Position numbers and translations under genes: made by a program. Shown piece by piece: positions 18,891-29,217 of a stretch of 64,000 nt of DNA; the stretch's first letter is position 1; each line of letters opens with the position of its first letter. The notes beneath the pieces are model-generated. The model saw only the letters and a program-made list of their open reading frames with translations, was not told the DNA's origin and made no database searches. The stretch lies in assembly GCF_018613935.1 (NCBI RefSeq), contig NZ_JAGGPF010000009.1:496001-560000 (forward strand). The letters are read 5' to 3'. Source of the DNA: Agromyces sp. ISL-38 (GTDB taxonomy: Bacteria > Actinomycetota > Actinomycetes > Actinomycetales > Microbacteriaceae).

Positions 18891-20081
18891 TCAAATCGAG
18901 GTTCGCGTGCGGCGTGCGCGAGTCGCGCCGAGCCCCGAGCTCGGCCCGATTCCAGGAACAGCACCGCGCGGAGGCGCCGTGCTCTCGCGCACGACGAGCT
19001 CGGGCACGCGTGCCGTGCGATCGGGTGCAGTCGGCTCGTCGCGGAGCACGTCGAGCACGGTCGCCATGATGTCGCGGCCGAGACCGTCGAAGTCCTGCCG
19101 CACGGTCGTGAGCGGCGGCGCGAAGTATGCCGCCTCGGGGATGTCGTCGAACCCGATGACGCTGACGTCTTCGGGCACCCGGAGGCCGGCGCCGCGGAAC
19201 GCCGCCAGCAGGCCGAGCGACATGTGGTCGTTCGCCACGAACACGGCGGTCATTTCCGGGTCGGATCGCAGGAGCTCGCCCGCCGCATGCCCCGACGGCG
19301 GCATCCAGTCCCCCACGATCGGGTCGTGCAGCACGAGGCCGTGCTCGCGGATCGTATCGGCGAACCCGCGGCGCCGCTCAGCGGCATCCATCGAGTCCGA
19401 GGGGCCCGCGACCTGGCGGATCTCGCGGTGGCCGAGATCGATGAGGTGCTGCGTCGCGAGTCGCGCGCCGGTGTACTGGTCGAGCGCGACCCGATGCATG
19501 CCGGGTTCGTTCTCGGATGCCACGGCGATGAGCGGCACGCCGGCATCGATGCCGTGCAGCACCTCGACGCCCTCGCGCTCCCCCGTGATGAGCACGATCG
19601 CCTCAACGCGCTGGAGCGCGAGCCGATGCACCGCCTGGGTGAGCGTGTCGGCGTCGAGGGTGCGCATGCTCGTCTGGCTCACGGTGAACCCAGCGGCGCG
19701 GGCCGCCTCGTTGAAGCCGAGCGCAGCGCTCGACGGTCCGTAGTCGGGTCGCCCGGCCTGGATGAGCCCGATCGATCCCGACCGGCGCTTGGCCATGGCA
19801 CGCGCCGCGGGCGACGGCGTGTAGTTCAGCTCGGCGATCGCCTGCTCGACCCGAAGCTTCGTCGAGGCGGCCACGCCGGTGAGGTCGTTGAGCACGCGGG
19901 AGACCGTCTGGTGCGACACGCCCGCCCGACGCGCGACGTCGAACATCGTCGGCACGCCGGCGGGCTCCGGTCGGGCTGAAGCGGGCGCCGGCTCGGGTGC
20001 CGGCTCCGGCGGGGCGGGCTCGGGCGACTCGTGCCCGGGCTCGGCCGCATCCGGCCGACCCGAGGCATCCGTCGCGCCCAC
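18891..20081 (-). CDS. LacI family regulator of the arabinose genes, with Pro-rich N-terminal extension
   Basis: A 396-residue protein. Residues 1-43 are a Pro/Glu/Ala-rich stretch (PEPAPPEPAPEPAPASARPE) before the HTH MFDVARRAGVSHQTVSRVLN at about 46-65. The sensor domain follows, with GLIQAGRPDYGPSS, MTAVFVANDHMSLG and FDDIPEAAYF. The extension has no counterpart in the other LacI proteins here, so a shorter start (the GTG or ATG just before the HTH) is possible. It lies 11 bases after araA, as last gene of araD-araB-araA. Confidence 0.9.
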   Translation of the reverse strand: MGATDASGRPDAAEPGHESPEPAPPEPAPEPAPASARPEPAGVPTMFDVARRAGVSHQTVSRVLNDLTGVAASTKLRVEQAIAELNYTPSPAARAMAKRRSGSIGLIQAGRPDYGPSSAALGFNEAARAAGFTVSQTSMRTLDADTLTQAVHRLALQRVEAIVLITGEREGVEVLHGIDAGVPLIAVASENEPGMHRVALDQYTGARLATQHLIDLGHREIRQVAGPSDSMDAAERRRGFADTIREHGLVLHDPIVGDWMPPSGHAAGELLRSDPEMTAVFVANDHMSLGLLAAFRGAGLRVPEDVSVIGFDDIPEAAYFAPPLTTVRQDFDGLGRDIMATVLDVLRDEPTAPDRTARVPELVVRESTAPPRGAVPGIGPSSGLGATRARRTRTSI

Positions 20082-20092
20082 GCGTGCTCCGA

Positions 20093-21616
20093 TCAGAGAC
20101 CCTGCGCGAGTCGGTAGTAGGCCTGGTTCCAGCGCACCTCGCGCTGGAAGTCGCGGGTCGTCGTGTCTTCATCGATGACGAGCAGCTCGAGCTTCGCCAT
20201 GTCGGCGAAGTCGCGGAACACCTCGACGCCCACGGCGGTCGACATGACCGTGTGGTGCGCCGCGCCGGCGGTGAGCCAGGCGGCGGCACTCGTCGCGAAG
20301 TCGGGGGCGGGCTTCCAGACGGCGCGCCCCACGGGGAGCTTCGGCAGCGGATGCCGCAGCTCGACGTTCTCGACGACGTTCGCCGTGAGGCGGAACCGGT
20401 CGCGCATGTCGCTCATCGCAACGACGACGGCGGGGCCCGGATCGGCCGTGAACACGAGGCGCACGGGGTCGTCCTTGCCGCCGATGCCGAGCGGGTGGAT
20501 CTCGAGCGACGGCTTCGCTGTCGTGAGCGACGGCGAGACCTCGAGCATGTGCGCGCCGAGGATGAGCTCGTCGCCGGGCGTGAGGTCGTACGTGTAGTCC
20601 TCCATGAGCGACGCCCCGCCGGGGAGCCCCGAGCCCATGACGTTCGCGATGCGCACGAGCACGGCGGTCTTCCAGTCGCCCTCTGCGCCGAAGCCGTAGC
20701 CCTCGGCCATGAGCCGCTGCACCGCGAGGCCCGGCAGCTGCTTCAGGGCACCGAGGTCTTCGAACGAGGTGGTGAACGCGCCGAAGCCGCCCTCCTCGAG
20801 GAATGAGCGCAGGCCGAGCTCGATCGCTGCACCGTCGCGCAGCGACTGGTGCCGTTCGCCGCCGTTCCGCAGCTCGGGCACGACCTCGTAGAGCTCCTCG
20901 TACTCGGCGACGAGCGCGTCGACATCGGCGTCGGATGCCGCGGCCACCGCCTCGGCGAGCTCGTTGACGCCCCACGTGTTGACCTGCACGCCGAGCCGCA
21001 GCTCGGCCTCCGTCTTGTCGCCCTCGGTCACGGCGACGTAGCGCATGTTGTCGCCGAACCGGGCGAGCTTCATGCTGCGCGATGCCGCGAGGCCCGCCGC
21101 GGCCCGCTGCCACGTGCCGAACTCCTGCTGCACGCGCGGGTCGCTCGCGTGGCCGACGATCGTCTTGCGGGGCACGCCGAGCCGGGTCTGGATGTACCCG
21201 AACTCGCGGTCGCCGTGCGCGGCCTGGTTGAGGTTCATGAAGTCGAAGTCGATCTCGCCCCAGGGCAGCTCGACATTCGCCTGCGTGTGCAGGTGCGCGA
21301 GCGGCTTCTGCAGGGCGTCGAGGCCGCCGATCCACATCTTCGCGGGGCTGAAGGTGTGCATCCACGCGACGAGGCCGATGACGTTGTCGGCCGCGTTCGC
21401 CTCGAGGGCGGTGCGGCGGATCGCGTCGGAGTCGGTGAGCACGGGCTTCCACACCACCTTCACCGGCACGTCGGATGCCGCGTCGAGCGTCTCGGCGACC
21501 TGCCGCGACTGGTCGGCGACCTGCTTCAGGGTCTCGGGACCGTAGAGGTGCTGGCTGCCGGTGAGGAACCAGACCTCGTAGCCGTCGAGGCTCGTCTGGA
21601 GGGGCGTGCGGGTCAT
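20093..21616 (-). CDS. araA: L-arabinose isomerase
   Basis: It interconverts L-arabinose and L-ribulose in the cytosol with a divalent metal. The 507-residue length is normal for the family. Metal-binding and catalytic positions are visible: Glu in [10 protein letters not shown] (about 308), Glu in LMEDYTYD (about 335), His in LGAHMLEV (about 352) and His in AAHHTVMS (about 450). The N-terminus [20 protein letters not shown] is typical. AGGAGACACAC precedes the ATG. It lies 69 bases after araB. Confidence 0.97.
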   Translation of the reverse strand: MTRTPLQTSLDGYEVWFLTGSQHLYGPETLKQVADQSRQVAETLDAASDVPVKVVWKPVLTDSDAIRRTALEANAADNVIGLVAWMHTFSPAKMWIGGLDALQKPLAHLHTQANVELPWGEIDFDFMNLNQAAHGDREFGYIQTRLGVPRKTIVGHASDPRVQQEFGTWQRAAAGLAASRSMKLARFGDNMRYVAVTEGDKTEAELRLGVQVNTWGVNELAEAVAAASDADVDALVAEYEELYEVVPELRNGGERHQSLRDGAAIELGLRSFLEEGGFGAFTTSFEDLGALKQLPGLAVQRLMAEGYGFGAEGDWKTAVLVRIANVMGSGLPGGASLMEDYTYDLTPGDELILGAHMLEVSPSLTTAKPSLEIHPLGIGGKDDPVRLVFTADPGPAVVVAMSDMRDRFRLTANVVENVELRHPLPKLPVGRAVWKPAPDFATSAAAWLTAGAAHHTVMSTAVGVEVFRDFADMAKLELLVIDEDTTTRDFQREVRWNQAYYRLAQGL

Positions 21617-21685
21617 GTGTGTCTCCTAATGCGAGGTCTTGCGATATCTGGTCTGTGCGATGTGAGGTGGATCAGGTGCGCTCGG

Positions 21686-23296
21686 TCACAGCGCTTCGAC
21701 GGCGGCGGCCTCGGCGGCAAGGCCCGCCCGATAGCGCTCGAGGAACGCCGAGAACCCGGCCACGTCCTCGGGGACGGGCTGCGCGGTGTCGAACTCGGCA
21801 TTCGCGAAGACGCGCTCGTCGAGGTATCGGCCGAGGTCGATCTCAGAGGCCGAGGACAGGTAGGACGCGAGCACCGCGATACCCCAGGCGCCGCCCTCCG
21901 ACGCGGTTTCGCCGACCGCGACCGGCGCGTCGAGCGCGCCGGCGAGGAGCCGCTGGGCGACGCCGGCGGTGCGGAAGATGCCGCCGTGCGCGAACATCCG
22001 GTCGAGCTCGACGCCCTCACGGTCGAGCACCCGCATGCCGAGCGCGAGCGTGCCGAACACGCCGTAGAGCTGCGCGCGCATGAGGTTCGCGAGCGTGAGC
22101 CGGCTGTCGGGGGTGCGGACGACCATGGGCCGGCCCTCGGCGAGCCCCGCGATGGGTTCTCCGGCGAGGTGGTTGTACGCGAGCAGCCCGCCCGCGTCCG
22201 CCTCGCCGTCGAGGGCCTCCCGAAAGAGCAGCTCGAAGACCGCATCGCTGTCGAAGTCGGTGCCGGCCGCTTCCGCGAACCGCCCGAACACGCCCACCCA
22301 CGCGGCGAGCTCGCTCGCCCCGTTGTTGCAGTGCACCATCGCGACGGGGTCGCCCGCCGGCGTCGTGACGAGGTCGAGCTCGTGATGCGGCTCCGACAGT
22401 GGCCGCTCCAGCACGACCATCGCGAAGATGCTCGTGCCTGCGCTCACGTTGCCGGTGCGGGGCGCGACCGCGTTGGTCGCGACCATGCCCGTGCCGGCAT
22501 CGCCTTCGGGCGGGCACAGCGGCGCGCCGGGCTGCAGCGCGCCCGACGGGTCGAGGAGGGCGGCGCCCTCGGCGGTCAGGCGACCGGCTTCGCGCCCGGC
22601 CGCCAGCACCTCGGGGAGCAGCTCGGCGACCTTCAGGCCCGGCGCGCGGTCGGCGACGAGCCCGTCGTACACCCCGATCAGCGGCGAGTCGTAGTCGTTC
22701 GTCGCGGAGTCGATCGGGAACATCCCCGAGGCGTCTCCGACACCGATCACCTTGCGGCCCGTGAGCCGCCAGTGCACATATCCGGCGAGGGTGGTGACGA
22801 AGCGGATGTCGGGGACGTGCGCCTCCTCGTCGAGGATCGCCTGGTGCAGGTGGGCGATCGACCAGCGCAACGGGATGTTGAGCTCGAACCGCTCGCTGAG
22901 CTCGGCGGCGGCCACGCCCGTCGACGTGTTGCGCCACGTGCGGAACGGTACGAGCAGTTCGTCGTTCGTGTTGAACGCGAGGTAGCCGTGCATCATCGCC
23001 GACACGCCGATCGCCCCGAACGTCTGTGGTTGCACGTCGTAGCGGCGTCGCACGTCGGCGACGAGCTCGGCGTACGCCTCCTGGAGGCCCGACCAGACGT
23101 CTTCCAGCGAGTAGGTCCAGACGCGGTCGACGAATCGGTTCTCCCACTCGTGGCTGCCGACCGCGAGCACGACGGTGGGGTCCTCTCCGACGAGGCACGC
23201 CTTGATGCGGGTCGACCCGAACTCGATGCCGAGCGACGTGCGTCCCTCGAGGATCGCAGCCCGCGCTTCATCCGGTGTATTGGCGGTCTCGGTCAT
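21686..23296 (-). CDS. araB: Ribulokinase, FGGY family
   Basis: It phosphorylates L-ribulose to L-ribulose 5-phosphate. The 536-residue FGGY kinase shows the first phosphate loop GIEFGSTRIKACLV, PFRTWRNTST, GVGDASGMFPID, the ATP-domain GNVSAGTSIFAM and a C-terminal HGGIFRTAGVAQRLLAGALD...SEGGAWGIA. The ATG at 23296 overlaps the araD stop (ATGA). The assignment to ribulokinase rather than another pentulose kinase rests on the araD-araA context. Confidence 0.92.
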   Translation of the reverse strand: MTETANTPDEARAAILEGRTSLGIEFGSTRIKACLVGEDPTVVLAVGSHEWENRFVDRVWTYSLEDVWSGLQEAYAELVADVRRRYDVQPQTFGAIGVSAMMHGYLAFNTNDELLVPFRTWRNTSTGVAAAELSERFELNIPLRWSIAHLHQAILDEEAHVPDIRFVTTLAGYVHWRLTGRKVIGVGDASGMFPIDSATNDYDSPLIGVYDGLVADRAPGLKVAELLPEVLAAGREAGRLTAEGAALLDPSGALQPGAPLCPPEGDAGTGMVATNAVAPRTGNVSAGTSIFAMVVLERPLSEPHHELDLVTTPAGDPVAMVHCNNGASELAAWVGVFGRFAEAAGTDFDSDAVFELLFREALDGEADAGGLLAYNHLAGEPIAGLAEGRPMVVRTPDSRLTLANLMRAQLYGVFGTLALGMRVLDREGVELDRMFAHGGIFRTAGVAQRLLAGALDAPVAVGETASEGGAWGIAVLASYLSSASEIDLGRYLDERVFANAEFDTAQPVPEDVAGFSAFLERYRAGLAAEAAAVEAL

Positions 23297-24048
23297 CGGC
23301 GTGCATCTCCACTCTGTTCGGCTGCGCCTTCTCGATGTGCATCCCCAGTCTGCCCATAGACGTTCTGGTAGCGGTCGTAGAGGCGGTCGATCGCGTGCTG
23401 CGGGATCGGGATGAGCGGTCCGGCCTCGCGGGCGAAGTGCACGCTGCGGGCCACGTCCTCGACCATGACGGCGGCCTTGACCGCGTCCTTGGCGTTCCTG
23501 CCGATCGTGAACGGCCCGTGGTTCTGCATGAGCACGGCGCGAGAACGGTGGCCGGTGAGGGTCTCGACGATGCCGCGGCCGATCGAGTCGTCGCCGATGA
23601 TCGCGAACGGGCCGATCGGGATCGGTCCGCCGAACTCGTCGGCCATCGCGGTGATGACGCACGGGATCTCCTCGCCGCGCGCGGCCCAGGCGACCGCGAA
23701 GGTCGAGTGGGTGTGCACGACGCCCCCGACCTCGGGCATGTGCCGATAGACGTAGGCATGCGCTGCGGTGTCGCTCGACGGGCTGCGGTCGGAGCCGGGC
23801 GTGCCCGGGATCACGTTGCCGTCGAGGTCGCAGAGGATCATGTTCTCGGGTGCGAGCTCGTCGTACGAAACGCCCGAGGGCTTGATCACGAACAGGTCGG
23901 CGCCGGGCACGCGGCCCGACACGTTTCCGCCGGTCCAGACGACAAGCCCGTTGCGGGTCAGTTCGCCGTGCAGGTTCGCGACGTCGTCGCGCACCTGCGC
24001 GATCACCGCCTCGATCTCGGGTTCGAACTCGGGGGCCGTGCCGCTCAT
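23293..24048 (-). CDS. araD: L-ribulose-5-phosphate 4-epimerase, copy 1
   Basis: It converts L-ribulose 5-phosphate to D-xylulose 5-phosphate. The class II aldolase/epimerase fold shows [25 protein letters not shown], the zinc pair in VVHTHSTFAVAWA and the third zinc His in [11 protein letters not shown]. The ATG at 24048 overlaps the TGA of a 14-codon leader frame that carries the strong AAGGAG site; a frame starting at 24063 is also open. First structural gene of araD-araB-araA. A near-identical second copy lies at 28456. Confidence 0.95.
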   Translation of the reverse strand: MSGTAPEFEPEIEAVIAQVRDDVANLHGELTRNGLVVWTGGNVSGRVPGADLFVIKPSGVSYDELAPENMILCDLDGNVIPGTPGSDRSPSSDTAAHAYVYRHMPEVGGVVHTHSTFAVAWAARGEEIPCVITAMADEFGGPIPIGPFAIIGDDSIGRGIVETLTGHRSRAVLMQNHGPFTIGRNAKDAVKAAVMVEDVARSVHFAREAGPLIPIPQHAIDRLYDRYQNVYGQTGDAHREGAAEQSGDARR

Positions 24049-24089
24049 GTCGACACCGCCCACTTCACGCTCTGCTCTTGGTCCGGCAC
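24045..24089 (-). CDS. Putative 14-residue leader peptide coupled to araD copy 1
   Basis: GTG at 24089 follows AAGGAG with 5 bases between; the frame codes for (M)PDQEQSVKWAVST and its TGA overlaps the araD ATG. The best ribosome site in the region belongs to this frame and not to araD. The second araD copy has the same arrangement with a different peptide. It may be a coupling device or a chance frame. Confidence 0.35.
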   Translation of the reverse strand: MPDQEQSVKWAVST

Positions 24090-24110
24090 GGGGACTCCTT
24101 CGTCATGGCG

Positions 24111-24153
24111 CTTCGTTAGCGCTAACGAAGCAAGATGTTAGCGCTAACGAAGC
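24111..24153 (-). promoter_or_regulatory. Two palindromic LacI-type operators upstream of araDBA
   Basis: CTTCGTTAGCGCTAACGAAG (24111-24130) is a perfect 20-bp palindrome; TGTTAGCGCTAACGAAG (24137-24153) repeats the GTTAGCGCTAAC core 26 bases away. They lie just before the leader/araD start, as expected for repression by one of the nearby LacI proteins. Confidence 0.82.
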
Positions 24154-24205
24154 CAAGCTTCAAGCCGGGCTCGCCTCTCCACCCCGAGTGATCGAGAGCA
24201 CGACG

Positions 24206-24233
24206 AAAAGGGCGGATGCCGTTGCATCCGCCC
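24206..24233 (-). terminator. Rho-independent terminator after gguB
   Basis: On the minus strand GGGCGGATGC-AACG-GCATCCGCCC forms a perfect 10-bp stem followed by TTTTC. It lies 16 bases after the gguB stop and ends the araD2-chvE-gguA-gguB transcript before the araD1 promoter. Confidence 0.85.
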
Positions 24234-24248
24234 CCTCGGTCGATCTGC

Positions 24249-25493
24249 CTAGCGGCCGCCGGAGCGGCGCTTGTTGTAGACGTCGAAGGCCACGGCGAGC
24301 AGCAGCACGAGGCCCTTGACGGCCTGCTGCCACTCGATGCCGATGCCCATGATCGACATGCCGTTGTTCAGCACACCGATGATGAGACCACCGATGATCG
24401 CGCCGCCGATCGTGCCGACGCCGCCCTGCACCGCAGCGCCGCCGATGAAGGCCGCCGAGATCGCCTCGAGCTCGAAGCCGTCACCGGCCTTCGGGCCGGC
24501 GAGGTTCAATCGCGCCGTGAAGATGAGGCCCGCGAGCGCGGCGAGCACACCCATGTTGACGAAGAGCCAGAAGTCGACGCGTCGCGTCTTGATGCCCGAC
24601 AGCTCAGCCGCGTGGCGGTTGCCGCCGATCGCGTAGATGTGGCGGCCGAACACCGATCGGTTCATCACGACGCCGTACACGAGCACGAGCACGGCGAGGA
24701 TGATGAGGGTGACCGGGATGCCCTTGTACGACGCGAGCGAGTAGACGAAGAAGGTGATTCCCGCGCCGACCAGCACGAGCTTCGTGATGAACCAGATGAG
24801 AGGCTCGACCTCTTGGCCGTACTTCTGGCGACCGAGACGGGTGCGCACCTGCTGCAAGACGAGGGCGATGATCGCGATGGCGCCGATGCCGAGCGTGAGC
24901 GGATCGATCTCGAACTCGCCGAGCAGGTCGGTGAGGAAGCCGTTGCCGAGGCCTCGGTACTCGGTGGGGAACGAGCCGATGTTCGCGTTGCCGAGCACGA
25001 CGAGCGCGAGACCGCGGAAGATGAGCATTCCTGCGAGTGTCACGATGAACGCCGGAATGCCCACGAAGGCGATCCAGAAGCCCTGCCAGACGCCGACGGC
25101 CGCACCGATCGCGAGCGAGAGGATGACGGCGATCCACCAGGGCATGCCCCAGTGCACCGCGAAGACGCCCGAACACGCGCCGACGAACGCCGCGACCGAT
25201 CCGACCGAGAGGTCGATGTGGCCGGCGATGATGACCATCACCATGCCGATCGCGAGCACGAGGATGTAGCCGTTCTGCACCACGAGGTTCGAGATGTTCT
25301 GCGGGCGCAGCAGGATGCCGTCGGTGAGGAACGAGAACAGCACGACCACCGCGATCAGGGCGATGAAGATGCCGTTCTTGCCGAGGTCGGCGAGGATGTG
25401 GCTGAGGCGCTCGGTGAATCTGTTCTCGACGGGGTTGATGGTGCCGCCGACGGCATGCGACTCGGTGGTCTCAGTGGGATTGGGATTCGACAT
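24249..25493 (-). CDS. gguB: Multiple-sugar ABC transporter permease, GguB/XylH/MmsB-like
   Basis: A 414-residue CUT2 permease with about 10-12 membrane segments. The signature MVMVIIAGHIDLSVGSVAAF and GGAAVQGGVGTIGGAIIGGL are characteristic. The longer length and second-half organisation follow the GguB/XylH subgroup and not YtfT. AGGAGA lies 5 bases before the ATG at 25493; another ATG at 25496 is almost on top of it. It works with the GguA ATPase and ChvE-like binding protein upstream. Confidence 0.93.
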   Translation of the reverse strand: MSNPNPTETTESHAVGGTINPVENRFTERLSHILADLGKNGIFIALIAVVVLFSFLTDGILLRPQNISNLVVQNGYILVLAIGMVMVIIAGHIDLSVGSVAAFVGACSGVFAVHWGMPWWIAVILSLAIGAAVGVWQGFWIAFVGIPAFIVTLAGMLIFRGLALVVLGNANIGSFPTEYRGLGNGFLTDLLGEFEIDPLTLGIGAIAIIALVLQQVRTRLGRQKYGQEVEPLIWFITKLVLVGAGITFFVYSLASYKGIPVTLIILAVLVLVYGVVMNRSVFGRHIYAIGGNRHAAELSGIKTRRVDFWLFVNMGVLAALAGLIFTARLNLAGPKAGDGFELEAISAAFIGGAAVQGGVGTIGGAIIGGLIIGVLNNGMSIMGIGIEWQQAVKGLVLLLAVAFDVYNKRRSGGR

Positions 25494-25525
25494 CATGTCT
25501 CCTGTGTGTTCCGCTCGCGTCGGCG

Positions 25526-27055
25526 TTAGCGGGGCTTTTCCATGGTCATGAGCTTCAGCATGGCTTCGGGCGTCGCCTCGGCGACGGGCAGTTCGCCCGT
25601 GATGCGTCCCTCGGAGAGGGCGTACACCCGGTCGCAGATGCCGAGCAGCTCGGGCAGCTCCGAGGAGATGACGATGATGCCCTTCCCCTCGGCGGCGAGC
25701 CGGTTGATGATCGAGTAGATCTCGTACTTGGCGCCCACGTCGATGCCGCGGGTGGGCTCATCGAGGATGAGCACCTGGGGATCCGAGTAGATCCACTTCG
25801 ACAGCACGACCTTCTGCTGGTTGCCGCCCGAGAGCTTGCCGGTCTTCACGAGCACGTTCGGCGCCTTGATGTTCATCGAGTGCCGGTACTCGTTTGCGAC
25901 CTTGTACTCCTCGTTGTCGTGCACGAGGCCGTACTTCTCGAGCTTCTTCAGCGACGCCATCGAGATGTTGCGCTTGATGTCCTCGATGAGGTTGAGGCCG
26001 TACGTCTTGCGGTCTTCGGTTGCATACGCGATGCCGTGGTCGATCGCCTCGGCGACCGAGCGCGTCTTGATCTCCTTGCCGCGCAGGAACACGCTGCCCG
26101 AGATCTTCGACCCGTAGGAGTGGCCGAAGAGGCTCATCGCGAACTCGGTGCGGCCGGCGCCCATGAGGCCTGCGATGCCGACGATCTCGCCCGCGCGCAC
26201 GTGGAGGTTGACCTTGTCGACCATGACACGTGAAGTGTCCTGCGGGTGATGCGCCGTCCAGTCCTCGACGCGCAACAGCTCTTCGCCGATGTGCGGCGTG
26301 TGGTCGGGGTAGCGGTGCTCGAGGTCGCGGCCGACCATGTCCTTGATGATGCGGTCTTCGGTGACATCCGCTTTCGCGATGGTCTCAATCGTCTTGCCGT
26401 CGCGGATCACCGTCACCGAATCGGCGACCTTCTTGATCTCGTTGAGCTTGTGGCTGATGATGATCGACGTGATGCCCTGCTCCTTGAGGTGCAGGATGAG
26501 GTTCAGCAGGTGATCGGAGTCCTCGTCGTTGAGGGCCGCGGTCGGCTCGTCGAGAATGAGCAGCTTCACGCGCTTCGAGAGCGCCTTCGCGATCTCGACG
26601 AGCTGCTGCTTGCCGACGCCGATGTCCATGATCTTCGTCGTGGGGTTCTCGCGGAGGCCGACCCGGGCGAGGAGCTTCGAGGCCTCGAAGTTCGTCTTGT
26701 TCCAGTCGATGAGGCCGCCGCGGCCCTTCTGCTCGTTGTTGAGGAAGATGTTCTCGGCGATCGACAGGTAGGGGCTCAGGGCGAGCTCCTGGTGGATGAT
26801 GACGATGCCCTTGGCCTCGCTGTCGGTGAGGTCCTTGAACTCAACCGTCTCGTTCTCGAAGACGATGTCGCCGTCGTAGGTACCGTGCGGGTAGACACCC
26901 GAGAGCACCTTCATGAGGGTCGACTTGCCCGCGCCGTTCTCACCGCAGATCGCGTGCACTTCGCCGCGAGCGACGCCGAGGGTGACGTTGGAGAGAGCCT
27001 TCACGCCGGGGAAGGTCTTCGTGATGCTCTGCATCTCGAGAATGTTGGTGGTCAT
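25526..27055 (-). CDS. gguA: Multiple-sugar ABC transporter ATPase, GguA/MmsA-like
   Basis: A 509-residue duplicated ATPase. First half: Walker [17 protein letters not shown], signature [15 protein letters not shown], Walker [13 protein letters not shown]. Second half: [45 protein letters not shown]. The [10 protein letters not shown] segment is typical of GguA/XylG. The gene lies between the binding protein and the permease on the same strand. Confidence 0.94.
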   Translation of the reverse strand: MTTNILEMQSITKTFPGVKALSNVTLGVARGEVHAICGENGAGKSTLMKVLSGVYPHGTYDGDIVFENETVEFKDLTDSEAKGIVIIHQELALSPYLSIAENIFLNNEQKGRGGLIDWNKTNFEASKLLARVGLRENPTTKIMDIGVGKQQLVEIAKALSKRVKLLILDEPTAALNDEDSDHLLNLILHLKEQGITSIIISHKLNEIKKVADSVTVIRDGKTIETIAKADVTEDRIIKDMVGRDLEHRYPDHTPHIGEELLRVEDWTAHHPQDTSRVMVDKVNLHVRAGEIVGIAGLMGAGRTEFAMSLFGHSYGSKISGSVFLRGKEIKTRSVAEAIDHGIAYATEDRKTYGLNLIEDIKRNISMASLKKLEKYGLVHDNEEYKVANEYRHSMNIKAPNVLVKTGKLSGGNQQKVVLSKWIYSDPQVLILDEPTRGIDVGAKYEIYSIINRLAAEGKGIIVISSELPELLGICDRVYALSEGRITGELPVAEATPEAMLKLMTMEKPR

Positions 27056-27109
27056 CCTTGCTCCTGCTTCGTTGCCGGGTGAGCCGGCCGGATGACGGAT
27101 GCCGCCGCG

Positions 27110-27150
27110 GTCGGGACCTGAGCCGAGAGTACTCCCGCTCAGGCCCCGAC
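27110..27150 (-). terminator. Intercistronic stem-loop between chvE-like and gguA genes
   Basis: Arms at 27110-27123 and 27137-27150 pair over 14 bp, with one position that is a G-U pair only in minus-strand RNA, which supports a role in this transcript. The loop is 13 bases. A weaker outer pair GGATGACGG/CCGTCATCC (27090-27173) encloses it. There is no U-tract. Confidence 0.65.
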
Positions 27151-27194
27151 ACGCAGGGGTGGACCGTCATCCGACCAACGTGTGCCGGTGGTGA

Positions 27195-28319
27195 CTAGCC
27201 CTTGATTTCCTCTTCGGTCCAGTAGCCGCTGTCGACCAGGACCTCGGTGATGTTGTCCTTGACCACGATCTGCGACTCGAGCAGGTACGACGGCACGACC
27301 TTCACGCCGTTGTCGTAGTCCTCGGTGTTGTTCACCTCGGGCTTGTCGCCCTTCAGGATCGCGGACGCCATGTCGACGGCGACCTTCGCGAGGTTGCGCG
27401 TGTCCTTGAAGATGGTCGCGTACTGCTCGCCGGAGTTGATCGCCTTGACCGAGTCGAGCTCGGCGTCCTGGCCGGAGATGACCGGCCACTCAGCGCCGAC
27501 CGTGTAGCCGGCGTCGGTGAGCGCCGAGATGATGCCACGTGACAGGCCGTCGTACGGCGAGAGCACCGCGTTCACCTTCGAGCCGTCGGAGTAGTTCGCC
27601 GTGAGGATGTCCTCCATGCGGCTCTGCGCGACCTCGCCGTCCCAGCGGAGCGTCGCCGCCTGCTCGAACTCGGTCTGGCCCGACTTCACGACCAGCGTGC
27701 CGTCGTCGATGAGCGGCTGGAGCACGTCCATCGCGCCGTTCCAGAAGAACGTGGCGTTGTTGTCGTCGGGCGAACCGGCGAACAGCTCGATGTTGAACGG
27801 ACCGGTCGGCGCGCCGTCGATCGCGGTGCCGTCGAGCTCGGTGAGGCCGAGGCCGTTCAGCACCGACCACGCCTGCTGCTGGCCGACGACGAAGTTGTCG
27901 AACGACGCGTAGTAGTCGACGTTCTCCGAGTCGCGGATGAGGCGGTCGTAGGCGATGACGGGGATGTCCGCGTCAGCGGCATCCTGCAGCACCTGCGAGA
28001 GCGTCGTGCCGTCGATCGACGCGATGATCAGGGCCTCTGCACCCTTGGTGATCATGTTCTCGATCTGCGAGACCTGGGTGGGGATGTCGTCCTCTGCGTA
28101 CTGGAGGTCGACCTTGAAGCCCTGGTCCTCGAGCTGCTCCTTGACGGCGTTGCCGTCCTGGATCCAGCGCTCCGAGCTCTTCGTGGGCATCGCGACGCCG
28201 ATGAGGCCGCCGTCGCCTTCGCCGGCGTCGCCGCCGCCGCTGCCGCCTGCGCACGCCGCGAGCGCGAGCATGGAGCCCGCTGCGAGCGTCGCGAGAAGCA
28301 CCTTCTTCGTGTTCTTCAC
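27195..28319 (-). CDS. chvE: Multiple-sugar substrate-binding lipoprotein, ChvE-like
   Basis: A 374-residue binding protein with a signal ending in the lipobox LAAC (about residue 21) and a Gly-rich linker. [40 protein letters not shown] and [12 protein letters not shown] follow ChvE/XylF-type proteins for arabinose, xylose, galactose and glucose. The GTG at 28319 has AAAGGAAACACC upstream and is chosen over the longer frame to 28439, which adds non-signal residues. It feeds GguA/GguB. Confidence 0.93.
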   Translation of the reverse strand: MKNTKKVLLATLAAGSMLALAACAGGSGGGDAGEGDGGLIGVAMPTKSSERWIQDGNAVKEQLEDQGFKVDLQYAEDDIPTQVSQIENMITKGAEALIIASIDGTTLSQVLQDAADADIPVIAYDRLIRDSENVDYYASFDNFVVGQQQAWSVLNGLGLTELDGTAIDGAPTGPFNIELFAGSPDDNNATFFWNGAMDVLQPLIDDGTLVVKSGQTEFEQAATLRWDGEVAQSRMEDILTANYSDGSKVNAVLSPYDGLSRGIISALTDAGYTVGAEWPVISGQDAELDSVKAINSGEQYATIFKDTRNLAKVAVDMASAILKGDKPEVNNTEDYDNGVKVVPSYLLESQIVVKDNITEVLVDSGYWTEEEIKG

Positions 28320-28455
28320 GGTGTTTCCTTTCACTGTGTCCGTCTGGACGTCGTTGTCTTGGTGACAGTCGGATGCGGCTGCGTCCATGCCAGCCGTCTC
28401 CCTCGCGCCCGCCCGGGGGTTGGGGTGCGCAAGCTCCATGTGACCGAGCGATCGT

Positions 28456-29217
28456 TCATCGCCGGTCGACTTTCTTTCGGCGGGCGTCGTTCGTCTGCCC
28501 GTCTGCGGTTGTCAGGCGGGCATCGCCCTGCTGCCCGTACACGTTCTGGTAGCGGTCGTAGAGCCGGTCGATCGCGTCCTGCGGGATCGGGACCAACGGG
28601 CCCGAGTCTCGAGCCAGGTGCACCGTGCGGGCGACATCCTCGACCATCACCGCCGCCTTCACCGCATCCTTCGCGTTCGCGCCGATGGTGAACGGGCCGT
28701 GGTTCTGCATCAGCACCGCGCGGGACCGGTGACCCGTGAGCGTCGCGACGATGCCCTGACCGATCGAGTCGTCACCGATGATCGCGAACGGACCGACCGG
28801 GATCGGTCCACCGAACTCATCCGCCATCGCCGTGATCACGCACGGGATCTCCTCACCCCGCGACGCCCACGCCGTCGCATACGTGGAGTGCGTGTGCACG
28901 ACGCCGCCGATCTCCGGCATGTGCCGGTACACGTAGGCGTGCGCCGCGGTGTCCGACGAGGGGGCCCGATCGCTGCCCGGCGTGCCCGGCACCACGTTCC
29001 CGTCGAGGTCGCACAGGATCATGTTCTCGGGTGCGAGCTCGTCGTACGACACGCCCGAGGGCTTGATCACGAACAGGTCCGCACCCGGCACGCGGCCCGA
29101 GACGTTTCCGCCCGTCCACACCACCAGGCCATACCGGGTCAGCTCCCCGTGCAGCCGTGCCACCTCCGCCCGCACTCGTGCGATGGCGACCTCGACCTGC
29201 GGCCCGAACGTGCTCAA
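28456..29217 (-). CDS. araD: L-ribulose-5-phosphate 4-epimerase, copy 2
   Basis: 253 residues, nearly identical over most of the length to the copy at 23293 ([44 protein letters not shown]) and differing mainly at the N-terminus ([15 protein letters not shown]) and C-terminal tail. The start is a TTG at 29217, overlapping the TGA of a 25-codon leader frame. It heads the ChvE/GguAB importer operon, so pentose import and this epimerase are induced together. Recent duplication or conversion is likely. Confidence 0.93.
   Translation of the reverse strand: MSTFGPQVEVAIARVRAEVARLHGELTRYGLVVWTGGNVSGRVPGADLFVIKPSGVSYDELAPENMILCDLDGNVVPGTPGSDRAPSSDTAAHAYVYRHMPEIGGVVHTHSTYATAWASRGEEIPCVITAMADEFGGPIPVGPFAIIGDDSIGQGIVATLTGHRSRAVLMQNHGPFTIGANAKDAVKAAVMVEDVARTVHLARDSGPLVPIPQDAIDRLYDRYQNVYGQQGDARLTTADGQTNDARRKKVDRR

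Noticed and set aside
20849-23359. 836-residue plus-strand frame
   Set aside because: Shadow of araA and araB; no domain signature.
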